The notes beneath the pieces were generated by a model. It was not told the origin of the DNA and made no database searches. It worked only from the letters and a program-made list of their open reading frames with translations. The position numbers were made by a program, and so were the translations under genes. Of a stretch of 64,000 bases of DNA, positions 34,958 to 42,538 are shown in pieces. Source of the DNA: Cytobacillus firmus (GTDB lineage Bacteria; Bacillota; Bacilli; Bacillales; Cytobacillaceae); the NCBI RefSeq assembly GCF_023612095.1, contig NZ_CP086235.1, positions 641,001 to 705,000 on the forward strand, written 5' to 3'. Position 1 is the stretch's first letter, and each line of letters opens with the position of its first letter.

Positions 34958-35028
34958 TTTAAAAATTAAATTGTTACATAAATACACGGAATGATTTCAA
35001 AAGCTTGGGGAAAGTTTCCGGTAAAGAA

Positions 35029-35064
35029 TGGAGTTTTGTTTAAACGAAAAACTTCATCCTTTTT
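35029..35064 (+). terminator. Terminator after minJ
   Basis: TGGAGTTTT (35029-35037) pairs with AAAACTTCA (35048-35056) with one wobble; TCCTTTTTAT follows. Confidence 0.75.
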
Positions 35065-35328
35065 ATATCGAATTTTGATTTAAGGTACATTGAGCTAAAC
35101 AAACGTTAATTGATATAAGGCTGCCAAATTAGGTGGCCTTGTCTTATTAAAAAGGTCAGGTTTCTACAGATATACGTTAGAAAAAAACAATGGTATGAAT
35201 AACAGATTGGAAGGGAGAATGAAAGGATTGTTATAATCATCAGCAACCCAACAGGCAGAAAGTTGAATGCATCCGGTCACATTATTCCGGTATCATGATT
35301 TTGTAGTGTGTGAAGGTGAGGATTGCTG

Positions 35329-35387
35329 GTGTTAAAAAGTTTCATTAATTTATGGCAAAGAATAGAGAGCTGCTGAGCGGCTCTTTT
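35329..35387 (+). other. 15-codon ORF overlapped by a terminator
   Basis: GTG 35329 after AAGGTGAGG reads MLKSFINLWQRIESC and stops at TGA 35374-35376. The stop is the 3-nt loop of a hairpin, AGAGCTGC (35366-35373) with GCGGCTCT (35377-35384), then TTTT. A TATAAT at 35232 with TTGGAA 19 bases before it could be its promoter. It looks like a short independent transcript; the rest of 35065-35328 shows nothing coding. Confidence 0.4.
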
Positions 35388-35401
35388 CATTTTGGGCTCT
35401 G

Positions 35402-35572
35402 TTAAATTTTTTTATGAATAGCTCGCTCAGCAGTTTTGAGAATGTCTATAACTGCACTCTGTATGAGAAGAATATCACTAAGAATTTGATTTTTTATTCT
35501 TGAATTATTACAGCGCTGCATTTCAACTGTCAGCAGATTGAGTTCTTTCTTAAAAATGTCTAATGTGGTCAT
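35402..35572 (-). CDS. Small hypothetical protein (56 residues)
   Basis: Reads MTTLDIFKKELNLLTVEM and continues as a mostly helical amphipathic chain to AERAIHKKI. ATG at 35572 (minus) has AGGAG 11 bases upstream; a GTG at 35584 overlaps that site. No recognised motif. The size and helical nature recall small Spo0E-like regulators, but the SQELD signature is missing, so I do not assign it. Isolated between the short transcript at 35329 and the AI-2E family gene. Confidence 0.4.
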   Translation of the reverse strand: MTTLDIFKKELNLLTVEMQRCNNSRIKNQILSDILLIQSAVIDILKTAERAIHKKI

Positions 35573-35816
35573 ATGTCTGTTCACTCCTGGAATTTATATA
35601 GTTCTTTATACCCTGTTTTATGGGAGTTATAAACCAAAAAATGTTATTTTTTTAATTGATATTCCCTGCTGTGGAAATTTGATAGTCCAGAAGAAATCTC
35701 TCATCTTTTCCGAAACCTTTTCCATCCCTATTCGTAAAAGAAGTAGCATCTTCGTAGGAGTAAACAAGCGAATATGGTATCCTTTATTTAATCTATTCAT
35801 AGAAAAAGGTGACAAT

Positions 35817-36920
35817 GTGGCAAAGAAAAAACTGCATTACTGGACTTTGCAATTACTGATAATTTTAACAATCATCTATGTATCAACAAAAATTTCTTTT
35901 CTGTTTATACCGGTCGGCATCTTTGTATCTACTCTGTTTTTTCCAATCATTATAACGGGATTTCTGTATTTCTTATTGAACCCGCTGGTCAGATTGCTGC
36001 AGCGCTATAAGGTGCCAAGAACGGCAGCTATTCTAATCATTTATGCAGCTGTTATCGGTTTAGTGACGCTTGTGATTGGCAACATTGCACCGCTTATCAG
36101 CAGACAGGTTACTGAATTATTCAATGATCTGCCGGGATATGCGAAAACGACAAGAGACTTTGTTAATTCAATGTCTAACACAGAAGAGTTTAAGTGGTTT
36201 TTGGCACAGGACTACATTTCAATACAAGAAATTGAAGCCCGCATTATGGATTATGCGAATACGCTCCCAAGCCGTTTGACACAGGGAGTAGCCGGCATTG
36301 TCAGCCTGATCACGAATATTGCAATCACGATTGTCACGGTGCCTTTCCTGTTGTTTTATATGTTCAAAGATGGTGATAAGTTTCCTGCCGCCGTTTCGAA
36401 GTTTCTTCCTGTTGCTTACAGAGAAGAAGGGGTTAAAACCCTTAAAGAAACAGGCGAAACCCTTTCTTCTTACATTCAGGGGCAGATTACTGTGGCGCTG
36501 TTTGTAGGGACACTATCATTTATCGGTTATTTAATCATTGATCTGCCTTATGCACTTGTTATGGCGCTGATTGTGGCCATCACTAATATCATTCCTTATG
36601 TCGGACCATTTCTTGGCGGTGCACCTGCCGTAATCGTCGCACTTTTTGACTCGCCGACTAAGGCCCTTCTGGTTGTCGTGGTCATCGTGATTGCCCAGCA
36701 GGTTGAAGGGAACGTGCTGTCGCCGCTGATTCTCGGCAAAACCTTAAACACACATCCGGCCACCATCATTATCCTATTGCTGGTTGCAGGCAATCTTGCC
36801 GGAATTCTTGGCATGATTCTGGCGATTCCTACCTATGCTGTGACTAAAACGATTGTTTTAAATACAATAAGGTTTTTAAGGGCGAGGAAAGCAGCTCGGC
36901 TCGAGGAATCGGTTACGTGA
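35817..36920 (+). CDS. AI-2E family transporter
   Basis: Membrane protein of about 367 residues with seven to eight hydrophobic segments, AI-2E/YdbI-PerM family. Family features are the PRTAAILIIYAAVIG helix, the central soluble stretch LFNDLPGYAKTTRDFV, and the C-terminal NIIPYVGPFLGGAPAVIVAL and GNVLSPLILGKTLNTHP. Such proteins export small molecules or ions; few are true AI-2 exporters. GTG 35817 with AAAGGTGA upstream is taken as start. The upstream in-frame extension to 35538 has no ribosome site and low-quality sequence. Confidence 0.88.
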   Translation: MAKKKLHYWTLQLLIILTIIYVSTKISFLFIPVGIFVSTLFFPIIITGFLYFLLNPLVRLLQRYKVPRTAAILIIYAAVIGLVTLVIGNIAPLISRQVTELFNDLPGYAKTTRDFVNSMSNTEEFKWFLAQDYISIQEIEARIMDYANTLPSRLTQGVAGIVSLITNIAITIVTVPFLLFYMFKDGDKFPAAVSKFLPVAYREEGVKTLKETGETLSSYIQGQITVALFVGTLSFIGYLIIDLPYALVMALIVAITNIIPYVGPFLGGAPAVIVALFDSPTKALLVVVVIVIAQQVEGNVLSPLILGKTLNTHPATIIILLLVAGNLAGILGMILAIPTYAVTKTIVLNTIRFLRARKAARLEESVT

Positions 36921-36928
36921 AGATAGGG

Positions 36929-36957
36929 AAGCTCCTTTGCAGAAAGGGGCTTTTTGC
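36929..36957 (+). terminator. Terminator after AI-2E family gene
   Basis: AAGCTCCTTT (36929-36938) pairs with AAAGGGGCTT (36943-36952) with one wobble, then TTTTGC. Confidence 0.85.
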
Positions 36958-37003
36958 TTTATTTGCATGTGAAGTTTAATAAAAAACGAAAGCAGTGATC
37001 CCT

Positions 37004-37759
37004 ATGTGTCTAATCCTTTTCGCATACAAAGTTCATCCGAAGTATAAGCTGATTGTTGCAGCCAATCGCGACGAATTTTACGAGCGTCCGACTGCGCCTG
37101 CACATTTTTGGGAGGACCATCCCCACATTCTCGCCGGACGCGATTTGAGAAAAATGGGAACGTGGATGGGTGTCACTAAAAATGGCAGATTTGCAGCTCT
37201 GACCAATTACCGTGATCCGAATGAAGTCACAGAAGGCAAGATGTCGAGAGGAGATTTGGTGGCGGATTTTTTGAAGGGCAGTGCTTCGCCTGCTGATTTT
37301 ATGAACAGGGCATCTGAACACCGCATCAGCTATCCGGGCTACAATCTGCTGGCGGGCAATTTGGATGAGCTCTTTTATTATTCGAACGTGGAGGATCGAA
37401 TAGAGCAGCTTCAGCCAGGGGTGTACGGGGTCAGCAACCATGTGCTGGATACCGAGTGGCCGAAGGTAAAAAAAGGGAAGGAGGGCTTATCTGCTCTCTT
37501 AGATAATGCAGAGGGAAACTTAACAGAAGAACTGTTCACACTTCTCCGGAATGCAGACCCTGCCCCGGATGACAGGCTTCCGAAAACAGGAGTTTCTCTT
37601 GAATGGGAACGGATTCTGTCTCCATTATTTATCAAAAGCGATGGCTACGGAACCAGGAGTTCTACTGTGCTGCTGATGTCAGAGGATGAAATTTTTTATA
37701 AGGAAAGGGTTCATAATGGGGATGAGACGCAGGAACAGGAATTTATCTTTAAAAAATAA
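37004..37759 (+). CDS. NRDE (TANGO2-like) family protein
   Basis: 251-residue cytoplasmic protein of the NRDE family, named for the N-terminal Asn-Arg-Asp-Glu motif, here AANRDEFYERP. The start MCLILFAY fits the family habit of Cys at position 2, so ATG 37004 is preferred over GTG 36995. Other conserved parts are AGRDLRKMGTWMGV and YGVSNHVLDTEWPKV. Relatives (mammalian TANGO2, bacterial HtpA-like) are linked to haem handling, but the bacterial role is not settled. It converges on the sensor kinase gene at a shared terminator. Confidence 0.9.
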   Translation: MCLILFAYKVHPKYKLIVAANRDEFYERPTAPAHFWEDHPHILAGRDLRKMGTWMGVTKNGRFAALTNYRDPNEVTEGKMSRGDLVADFLKGSASPADFMNRASEHRISYPGYNLLAGNLDELFYYSNVEDRIEQLQPGVYGVSNHVLDTEWPKVKKGKEGLSALLDNAEGNLTEELFTLLRNADPAPDDRLPKTGVSLEWERILSPLFIKSDGYGTRSSTVLLMSEDEIFYKERVHNGDETQEQEFIFKK

Positions 37760-37790
37760 GAAGCCAGCTCAGGCATCTGGCTTCTTTTTT
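37760..37790. terminator. Bidirectional terminator
   Basis: GAAGCCAG (37760-37767) pairs with CTGGCTTC (37777-37784), then TTTTTT; A-rich on the other side, serving the convergent kinase gene. Confidence 0.85.
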
Positions 37791-39205
37791 CAGGCAAACG
37801 GCAAAGTAATCTGCACCGTTGTGCCTTCATTTTCCCTGCTGTCGATGTAAAGGTTTCCTCCGTGGTTTTTAATGATTTTTTTGCAGATCATGATGCCAAG
37901 ACCTGTCCCTTTTTCTTTTGTGCTGTAAAACGGCTCTCCCAGTTTGGCGAGGCGTTCTTCCGGTATGCCGATTCCTTCATCCTCGACAGTGATGATGACA
38001 GAGTGGTTCTCCTGGCGGATATCGACGTTTATTTTTCCGCCCATTGGCATGGCTTCCATTGAGTTCTTAATGATGTTTATCAGCACCTGTTTAATTTTAT
38101 CTTTTTCACACTTCACAAAGAATTCTCCGGGCGACTGAGTTAATTCGATCAGTATATTTTCCATGACTGCCTGGCTGTTCAATAGAGTAATCACACTTTT
38201 TACTACGTTTGTCAGGCATGTTTCTTCTATTTCGGTTATTTGAGGTTTAGCAAGAACGAGCAGGTCATTGACGATGCCTTCAATACGTTCCAGCTCATTT
38301 AGAATGACTTCTGCGAAATTGTCTTTATGTTCTTCGTATAATAACTGTGTAAAGCCTTTTATGGCTGTGAGCGGGTTGCGGATCTCATGGGCAATGCCTG
38401 CTGCAAGCTGACCGACCACGGAAAGCTTTTCAGCATTCTGCAGCTTTTCTTCTGTCTTCTTTTGTCCGGTTACATCTTTGATAATGATCTGGTAGACCTT
38501 TCTGTTCTTGAAAGTGGTTGGAATCAGCTGGACTTCGGCTTTTCTTATTTGTCCGTCAGTCCGGATCAGATTAAGCTCAAAATTTACGCTCAGCTTTGTT
38601 TGCAGAAAATCATCGAGGGTGGAATGTTCTGAAGGAGGAATGTAGTCGTGGAGGGAGGTGCCGATCATCTCTTTGATGCTCGTGTACCCGAAGAGCTTCT
38701 TCCCTTCATTATTGATATAGGTCCAAATCCCCTTTTGAGTCACCATTCCGATCGTATCCTTGGAGTACTCCACCAGAAAACGGTACTTCTCCTGTGTTTC
38801 AAGAATTTCCTCTTCCATGATAATTCTCTGAGTCATATCCCGAATGATGCACATCATTTCTTTATCATCATTAATGACTGAAAAATTGGCTTCCAGCCAC
38901 AAATAATGTCCTTCCTTATGCCTGAAACGAAAAGTCTCCCGATTATGTGGAAGCTGTGCGAGCTCGGCCAGTGCATCTCTTAGAAGATCCCGGTCATTTG
39001 GATGGCAGTATGTGTAAAGGCTGCTCCGGTAAAAATCCTGCGGTGAATACCCCAGTGTCGGCAGGCAGGAAGGGGAGACATATAAAGCAATGCCTTCTTT
39101 TGTCACTCTTGCAATCACGTCACTGGAATGCTGAATGGCCAGCTGCAGATTCCTCGCTTCGACTTTGTCCGCGAGTAAATCTGCCGGATTCTCGGACATA
39201 ATCAT
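37790..39205 (-). CDS. PAS-domain sensor histidine kinase (sporulation-kinase-like)
   Basis: Soluble kinase of 471 residues. Two PAS domains (about residues 20-130 and 140-255) are followed by the HisKA dimerisation helix with AAGIAHEIRNPLTAIKG (phosphorylated His) and a HATPase domain with N-box INIIKNSMEAM, VEDEGIGIPEE and GTGLGIMICKKIIKNHGG. No membrane helix is present, and no response regulator is adjacent, so an orphan kinase like KinA or KinE feeding the Spo0A phosphorelay is plausible (inference). ATG 39205 (minus) has AAGGAGG upstream. Confidence 0.92.
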   Translation of the reverse strand: MIMSENPADLLADKVEARNLQLAIQHSSDVIARVTKEGIALYVSPSCLPTLGYSPQDFYRSSLYTYCHPNDRDLLRDALAELAQLPHNRETFRFRHKEGHYLWLEANFSVINDDKEMMCIIRDMTQRIIMEEEILETQEKYRFLVEYSKDTIGMVTQKGIWTYINNEGKKLFGYTSIKEMIGTSLHDYIPPSEHSTLDDFLQTKLSVNFELNLIRTDGQIRKAEVQLIPTTFKNRKVYQIIIKDVTGQKKTEEKLQNAEKLSVVGQLAAGIAHEIRNPLTAIKGFTQLLYEEHKDNFAEVILNELERIEGIVNDLLVLAKPQITEIEETCLTNVVKSVITLLNSQAVMENILIELTQSPGEFFVKCEKDKIKQVLINIIKNSMEAMPMGGKINVDIRQENHSVIITVEDEGIGIPEERLAKLGEPFYSTKEKGTGLGIMICKKIIKNHGGNLYIDSRENEGTTVQITLPFA

Positions 39206-39324
39206 TTTGTCCCTCCTTTTTTGAAAAATGGCACTTTTCCATTATTATACATGAGTCAGGGTCTTAGACACATAGGATTTAATTATCATTTTTTTATCCA
39301 AATGAAAATATTTAAAAAATTGTA

Positions 39325-39354
39325 TTGACTTCTTTTTCTTTAAGATGGTAAAGT
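39325..39354 (+). promoter_or_regulatory. Promoter of met riboswitch leader
   Basis: TTGACT (39325-39330), 18-bp spacer, TAAAGT (39349-39354), about 30 bases before the first S-box. Confidence 0.6.
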
Positions 39355-39384
39355 AATAAACATATTACAACCGCATATGAAAAA

Positions 39385-39488
39385 TCTTCTTATCAAGAGA
39401 GGTTGAGGGACTGGCCCTATGACACCTCGGCAGCGGACAAAAGTGTACCGTGCCAAATCCAGCAAGCATTGCTTGAAAGATAAGAAGA
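39385..39488 (+). promoter_or_regulatory. SAM riboswitch (S-box), copy 1
   Basis: P1 arms TCTTCTTATC (39385-39394) and GATAAGAAGA (39479-39488) are perfect. The core AGAGAGG-TTGAGGGACTGGCCCTATGA, CCTCGGCAGC and GTGCCAAATCCAGCA match the S-box consensus. A terminator follows at 39508, and the right P1 arm with GG can instead pair with CCTCTTCTT of that terminator. SAM should therefore stabilise P1 and allow termination. Confidence 0.95.
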
Positions 39489-39507
39489 GGACCATTGATA
39501 AATGCTG

Positions 39508-39541
39508 CCCTCTTCTTTCTTTAGAAGAGGGTTTTTGTTTT
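39508..39541 (+). terminator. S-box 1 expression-platform terminator
   Basis: CCCTCTTCT (39508-39516) pairs with AGAAGAGGG (39523-39531), followed by TTTTTGTTTT. Confidence 0.92.
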
Positions 39542-39586
39542 ATGCGGAAAAATACATCAAGATTCTATTCATAAACATATGAATAA

Positions 39587-39688
39587 TTCTTATCAAGAGA
39601 AGCAGAGGGACCTGGCCCAATGAAGCTTCGGCAACAGGCAGAACGCACTGTGCCAAATCCAGCAGGCAAAAAGCCTGAAAGATAAGGA
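39587..39688 (+). promoter_or_regulatory. SAM riboswitch (S-box), copy 2
   Basis: Second aptamer with P1 arms TTCTTATC (39587-39594) and GATAAGGA (39681-39688), core GAGGGACCTGGCCCAATGAAG, CTTCGGCAAC and TGTGCCAAATCCAGCA. Downstream ACCTCTT/AAGGGGT (39704-39710, 39718-39724) forms a 7-bp hairpin but lacks a T-run, so its output may differ from copy 1. Confidence 0.93.
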
Positions 39689-39778
39689 GGGGACTTTTAA
39701 AAAACCTCTTCTGATGGAAGGGGTAAATTTCAGGGCATAATTCTTAGTTTTCATATAGGAATAGTTGTTTAAAAAGCG

Positions 39779-39827
39779 GTGACAGGTACCTATACCAGTT
39801 TATCAAATTGGTATAGGTACCTGTCAC
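39779..39827. repeat. 49-bp near-perfect palindrome (REP-like)
   Basis: Arms of 19 bases, GTGACAGGTACCTATACCA (39779-39797) and its exact complement (39809-39827), around an 11-nt loop. It sits 5 bases before the metN ribosome site. The GTGACAGG core recurs at 33583 after ctpB, so this is probably a dispersed palindromic element. Confidence 0.85.
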
Positions 39828-39846
39828 ACCAGAGGAGAGATGCAAC

Positions 39847-40878
39847 ATGATAGAGTTTCAAAATTTAAAGAAGGTCTATGAAAGCGGAGGTCAGCAGGTA
39901 GCTGCTCTGGATGGAATAGATTTAAAGATTAATAAGGGTGAGATTTTCGGAGTGATTGGCTTCAGTGGTGCGGGAAAGAGCTCTTTGATCCGCTGTGTCA
40001 ATTGGCTGGAGAAGCCGACTTCAGGGAAGGTCATTGTCAACGGGCATGATTTGACGGCTTTATCTGTAAAAGAAATTCGTGAAGTGAAAAGAAACATCGG
40101 GATGGTCTTTCAGCACTTTAACCTTCTAAACTCGAAAACCGTGTTTGCCAATGTGGCGATGCCGCTTACACTGGCTAAGATCCCTAAGGATGAAATAAAA
40201 AAGCGTGTCCATGAACTATTAGATTTTGTAGGGCTTGCCGATAAGGCGAACAGCTATCCTGATCAGCTATCAGGCGGGCAAAAGCAGCGAATCGGGATTG
40301 CAAGGGCACTGGCGACCCAGCCTTCCATTCTATTATGTGATGAAGCAACGTCAGCTCTGGATCCGCAGACCACCAGCTCGATCCTGCAGCTGCTGAAAAA
40401 AATAAATAAAGAATACAACATTACCATTCTGATCATTACCCATGAAATGTCTGTTATCAGGGAGATCTGTGATCGTGTCGCTGTCATCGAGGCAGGAAAA
40501 ATTATTGAAGAAGGAACCGTCTTCAATGTCTTTTCCTCACCCAAAACTCCAACAGCGAAAAACTTTGTCAGCACGGTTATGAATGATCAAATACCTGACT
40601 CCATTAAGCAAGTAATTGAAAAACAGCAGGGGCTTCAAAAGGTATTCAGAATCAACTTTGTCGGAAATTCTGCCGGGCAGCCGTTGCTTTCTCAGGTTGC
40701 CAAAAAGTTTAATATCGACTTCAACGTCCTGTTTGGAAATATTACTGAACTGCAGGGAACACCATTTGGCAACCTGATTGTCGAATTTCAGGGTCCGGAC
40801 AGTGAAATCAGACGTGCTATTCAGTACATCAGCCAGGAAAAAGTTTCAATAAAGGAAGTGACATCACGTGCTAGTTAA
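39847..40878 (+). CDS. metN: Methionine ABC transporter ATP-binding protein
   Basis: ATPase of the MetNIQ methionine importer, 343 residues. Walker A GFSGAGKSS, signature LSGGQKQRIGIARAL, Walker B LLCDEATSALD and switch His (ITHEMS) are complete. A C-terminal NIL/C2 regulatory domain (about residues 265-343) binds methionine and gives trans-inhibition. The gene follows two SAM riboswitches, so it is repressed when SAM is plentiful. ATG 39847 has AGAGGAGAG upstream. It overlaps metI by 11 bases. Confidence 0.96.
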   Translation: MIEFQNLKKVYESGGQQVAALDGIDLKINKGEIFGVIGFSGAGKSSLIRCVNWLEKPTSGKVIVNGHDLTALSVKEIREVKRNIGMVFQHFNLLNSKTVFANVAMPLTLAKIPKDEIKKRVHELLDFVGLADKANSYPDQLSGGQKQRIGIARALATQPSILLCDEATSALDPQTTSSILQLLKKINKEYNITILIITHEMSVIREICDRVAVIEAGKIIEEGTVFNVFSSPKTPTAKNFVSTVMNDQIPDSIKQVIEKQQGLQKVFRINFVGNSAGQPLLSQVAKKFNIDFNVLFGNITELQGTPFGNLIVEFQGPDSEIRRAIQYISQEKVSIKEVTSRAS

Positions 40879-41518
40879 CCAGGAAAAAATCATCGAAGCC
40901 TTAATCGAAACGGTCCAAATGGTGGCATTCTCATTGCTGTTTTCAGCTCTTATCGGACTGCCGCTTGGCATATTGCTTGTTGTGACAAGAAAAGGGCATC
41001 TGCTGGAAAACACCGTTGTTTTTAACATCATAAACAGCATTATTAATATTTTCAGATCAGTCCCCTTCATCATTTTAATGGTAGCCATCATCCCAATCAC
41101 CAGAATGATTGTCGGAACATCGATTGGAACTGCTGCAGCCGTAGTGCCGCTCGTCTTTTATGCAGGACCATACATTGCGAGATTAATAGAAAATTCATTG
41201 CTTGAGGTTGATCCGGGAGTCATTGAAGCGGCAGAAGCAATGGGAGCGACACCGGGACAGATCATTTTAAAGTTCCTGATTCCGGAAGCACTCAGTTCGC
41301 TGGTATTGGGCTTTACCATTGCGACAATCGGTCTGGTCGGAGCATCTGCCATGGCCGGGGCAGTCGGAGGCGGAGGCCTAGGTGACCTTGCCATTACATA
41401 TGGCTATCAGCGATTCGATACAACCGTCATGCTGATTACCGTTGCAATTTTAGTGGTCATGGTTCAAGGCCTGCAGTCATTCGGAAATATTTTATCCAAA
41501 AAAATCAGAAGAAGATAA
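40868..41518 (+). CDS. metI: Methionine ABC transporter permease
   Basis: Membrane subunit of MetNIQ, 216 residues with five hydrophobic helices and the ABC permease EAA loop (EAAEAMGATPGQIILKFLIPEA). The family ends with QGLQSFGNILSKKI. GTG 40868 overlaps the metN end, giving coupled translation. metQ starts 18 bases after its stop. Confidence 0.95.
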   Translation: MLVNQEKIIEALIETVQMVAFSLLFSALIGLPLGILLVVTRKGHLLENTVVFNIINSIINIFRSVPFIILMVAIIPITRMIVGTSIGTAAAVVPLVFYAGPYIARLIENSLLEVDPGVIEAAEAMGATPGQIILKFLIPEALSSLVLGFTIATIGLVGASAMAGAVGGGGLGDLAITYGYQRFDTTVMLITVAILVVMVQGLQSFGNILSKKIRRR

Positions 41519-41536
41519 CTTAGGAGGAAACACATC

Positions 41537-42364
41537 ATGAAAAAACTATTTTTATCATTCATTATTTTAGCATTGGCTGTGTTCACTGCGGCATGCTCAA
41601 GCACAACTGGCGGAGAAGAAACAAAGAAGGTTAAATTGGGTGTCAGCGGATCAGATACACGCATCTGGGACTTTATTGCAGAAAAAGCTGAAAAGGAAGG
41701 CATTGAAATTGAGGTTGTGACATTCTCAGATTATGTACAGCCAAATGTCGCCCTCGCAGAAGATGATCTTGACGTGAATGCATTCCAGACAGTCGCTTAT
41801 TTCGACACTTTTATTAAAGAGCATAATATGGATCTTACACCGATTGCGACAACTGTTTTAGCACCAATGGGTCTTTATTCTGAGAAAGTAAAATCTGTAG
41901 AAGACATTCCGGAAGGCGGCAAGATCGCCATTCCAAATGATGCTTCAAATGGCGGTAGAGCCCTTCTTTTACTGGAGGAAGCTGGCCTGATCAAATTATC
42001 CGAGGACTATGACGGAAATCTGGACTTGAATAAAATCGTTGAAAACACGAAGAACCTTGAATTTGTAGAAATGGTATCAGCGCAGACGCCGCGTGCCCTT
42101 CCGGATGTCTCGGCTTCAGTCATCAATAACGGAATTGCCGTAGACGCCGGCTTTAAGCCAACTAAGGATTCAGTGTTTATTGAAAGCGAAACCGCTACAC
42201 CTTATGTAAATATCATTGCTGTCAGAACAGAAGACAAGGATAACAAAACGCTTAAGAGAATTGCTGAACTTTACCAGGAAGATGATGTTGCTGATTTCAT
42301 CACGAAAGAATATGACGGAAGCATGATCCCGACTTTCATTCCATTAAGTGATATTGGCTGGTAA
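41537..42364 (+). CDS. metQ: Methionine-binding lipoprotein
   Basis: Substrate-binding lipoprotein of MetNIQ, 275 residues. Signal with lipobox TAAC, then KVKLGVSGSDTRIWDFI, FSDYVQPNVALAEDDLDVNAFQT, IPNDASNGGRALLLLEEAGLI and the C-terminal DGSMIPTF, all NlpA/MetQ features. ATG 41537 has TTAGGAGG upstream. Third gene of the SAM-riboswitch operon. Confidence 0.96.
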   Translation: MKKLFLSFIILALAVFTAACSSTTGGEETKKVKLGVSGSDTRIWDFIAEKAEKEGIEIEVVTFSDYVQPNVALAEDDLDVNAFQTVAYFDTFIKEHNMDLTPIATTVLAPMGLYSEKVKSVEDIPEGGKIAIPNDASNGGRALLLLEEAGLIKLSEDYDGNLDLNKIVENTKNLEFVEMVSAQTPRALPDVSASVINNGIAVDAGFKPTKDSVFIESETATPYVNIIAVRTEDKDNKTLKRIAELYQEDDVADFITKEYDGSMIPTFIPLSDIGW

Positions 42365-42382
42365 TTAAAATATCGCAGTCTA

Positions 42383-42453
42383 ACGGGCAGTAAGACCCCC
42401 ACTTCTAGACTCAGAGGAATCAAAGGAGGATAAGTGGGGGTCAAACTGCCCGT
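42383..42453. repeat. Large nested inverted repeat between metQ and amidohydrolase
   Basis: Two 22-base arms (42383-42404 and 42432-42453) are perfect complements except for an AA/AA internal pair: ACGGGCAGT-AA-GACCCCCACTT against AAGTGGGGGTC-AA-ACTGCCCGT. The 27-nt loop contains CAAAGGAGG. It looks like a mobile intergenic element or structured RNA. Confidence 0.85.
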
Positions 42454-42477
42454 AAAGGCCCGATTGGTTCAACTAAC

Positions 42478-42510
42478 AATCAGTGGGGGATAAGGAAACC
42501 CCCACTGATT
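42478..42510. repeat. Second GTGGGGG/CCCCCAC hairpin
   Basis: AATCAGTGGGGG (42478-42489) pairs perfectly with CCCCCACTGATT (42499-42510), 9-nt loop. It shares the GTGGGGG core with the preceding element, so they may be parts of one composite repeat. Confidence 0.8.
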
Positions 42511-42538
42511 GAAGTTTCACTTTATAAAAGGAGGAACA

